DNA from: Solirubrobacter phytolaccae
GTDB lineage: Bacteria; Actinomycetota; Thermoleophilia; Solirubrobacterales; Solirubrobacteraceae
Direction of reading: 5' to 3'
NCBI RefSeq assembly: GCF_027587195.1
Contig: NZ_JAPDDP010000012.1
Location: forward strand, 62,001 to 126,000
Length of the DNA: 64,000 nt
The stretch's first letter is position 1. Every line of letters starts with the position of its first letter. This document shows, in pieces, positions 63,462-64,000 of the stretch. Under the pieces are notes generated by a model, which was not told where the DNA came from, searched no databases, and worked only from the letters and a program-made list of their open reading frames with translations. Both the position numbers and the translations under genes were made by a program.

Positions 63462-64000
63462 CAGGTCACCTTCTCGGTCGCGAGCGAGGTGGCGACGTTC
63501 TTGCCGCCCAGGCCGAGCACGCCGGTGGCCGTCACCCGCAGGCGCAGGCGCTTGCCTCGGTCCGCGGCGACGGGCGTGTACCAGATGCCGGTGGCGCCGG
63601 CGATGTCCGCGCAGCTCGCGCCGACGTCGTCACAGCGCAGCCACTGGCGCGAGCCGATGCCGAGCAGGCTCAGCCACTGGCCGTCGTTCGCGGTCAGCAG
63701 CTGGCCGACCGCGAGCGTGCCGCTGATGGCCGGCAGCGGGCTCGCGACCAGGGCGAGCGTGGGCGCGCCGCCGATGATCGCGTTCGTGGGCGTGGTCGCC
63801 TCCGACAGCACCGCCGGACCGGGCATCGCGCCGTTCTTGGGCGTGACGCGGACGCGGATCGTCTTGGTGATGTCCGCGAGCGCGAGCAGCTGCGTGGCCG
63901 ACGTGCCGATCGCGGTGCAGTTCGCGCCCGCGCTGTCGCAGCGCAGCCACTCGTACGTGGCGGAGGTCGCGGCGGGGCTGTAGGTGCCGAGATCGACCTT
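63461..64000 (-). CDS. Ig-like repeat protein, C-terminal part (runs off the right edge)
   Basis: The minus-strand frame is open from the window edge to TGA at 63461-63463, 179 codons. Two similar modules are visible: YEWLRCDSAGANCTAIGTSATQ and, about 100 residues later, RQWLRCDDVGASCADIAGAT, each followed by IRVRVT or LRLRVTATG. This W-x-R-C-D-x-x-G-x-x-C-x-x-I pattern marks a bacterial Ig-like repeat common in exported actinobacterial proteins. The linking segment (TPTNAIIGGAPTLALVASPLPAISGTLAVGQLLTANDGQW broken into strands) is also typical. Its N-terminus and signal peptide are outside the window. Confidence 0.82.
   Translation of the reverse strand, partial: KVDLGTYSPAATSATYEWLRCDSAGANCTAIGTSATQLLALADITKTIRVRVTPKNGAMPGPAVLSEATTPTNAIIGGAPTLALVASPLPAISGTLAVGQLLTANDGQWLSLLGIGSRQWLRCDDVGASCADIAGATGIWYTPVAADRGKRLRLRVTATGVLGLGGKNVATSLATEKVT

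Overview
The window is a GC-rich, densely coded stretch with many overlapping stop and start codons. The combination of coenzyme F420 genes (cofD, cofC, cofE), crotonyl-CoA carboxylase/reductase, an actinobacterial exonuclease/GIY-YIG fusion, Ser/Thr kinase and FHA proteins, and many exported proteins with Ala-rich signal peptides fits an actinobacterium, most likely class Thermoleophilia (Solirubrobacter-like). The taxon is inferred; no rRNA gene is present.

Layout. 1-480: the N-terminal part of a tyrosine integrase runs off the left edge beside tRNA-Pro(GGG), followed by tRNA-Gly(TCC); this looks like the right end of an integrative element. 480-5800: an exported protein, an FHA protein and a Ser/Thr kinase with an extracellular beta-propeller. 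5800-6650: tRNA-Trp(CCA), a free-standing LAGLIDADG protein and tRNA-Leu(TAG). 6650-11100: a cupin, an exported phosphodiesterase with a collagen-like segment, a SUFU-domain protein and its operon partner. 11190-13180: a c-di-GMP-I riboswitch, a subtilase with a Trp-rich repeat tail and a 24-codon ORF coupled to it. 13200-19440: membrane protein, AraC regulator, Bcr/CflA transporter, tRNA-Leu(CAA), inositol-phosphatase family protein, amidase and an FMN-dependent hydroxy-acid oxidase. 19430-28400: a repeat-rich exported propeller protein, a membrane protein, an enoyl-CoA hydratase and a three-gene operon of exported proteins. 28425-31716: murB divergent from cofD-cofC-cofE. 31815-36138: a second Trp-repeat subtilase with its own coupled mini-ORF, then a GGDEF-EAL protein. 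36196-46550: Tat-exported sugar isomerase-like protein, degenerate serine recombinase, soluble chemoreceptor, a 1103-residue exported protein, LuxR and HxlR regulators, an ECF sigma factor and a PhoD phosphatase. 46571-57500: lipoproteins, YgfZ, a sigma/anti-sigma-like pair, a receiver protein, an exonuclease/GIY-YIG protein, CorA, Ccr and a metallo-beta-lactamase-fold enzyme. 57600-64000: a 1202-residue Ig-like repeat protein, a third subtilase, an OmpR-type regulator and the C-terminal end of another repeat protein.

The most unusual material is a set of linked observations. Two subtilases end in tandem [KR][AS]TW[ST] pentads. Each overlaps a tiny GTGA-coupled ORF that carries the same RATW motif, and each has the same small hairpin holding its ribosome binding site. 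One is preceded by a c-di-GMP riboswitch; the other is followed by a c-di-GMP-metabolising enzyme. This suggests a cell-surface or secretion system under c-di-GMP control. A second theme is a palindromic GTTAGnCCGATCGG-type element in front of exported-protein genes at 19.4 and 61.25 kb, with a weaker relative at 57.5 kb. Many genes appear to be leaderless, with TAnnnT boxes 6-9 bases before the start codon.
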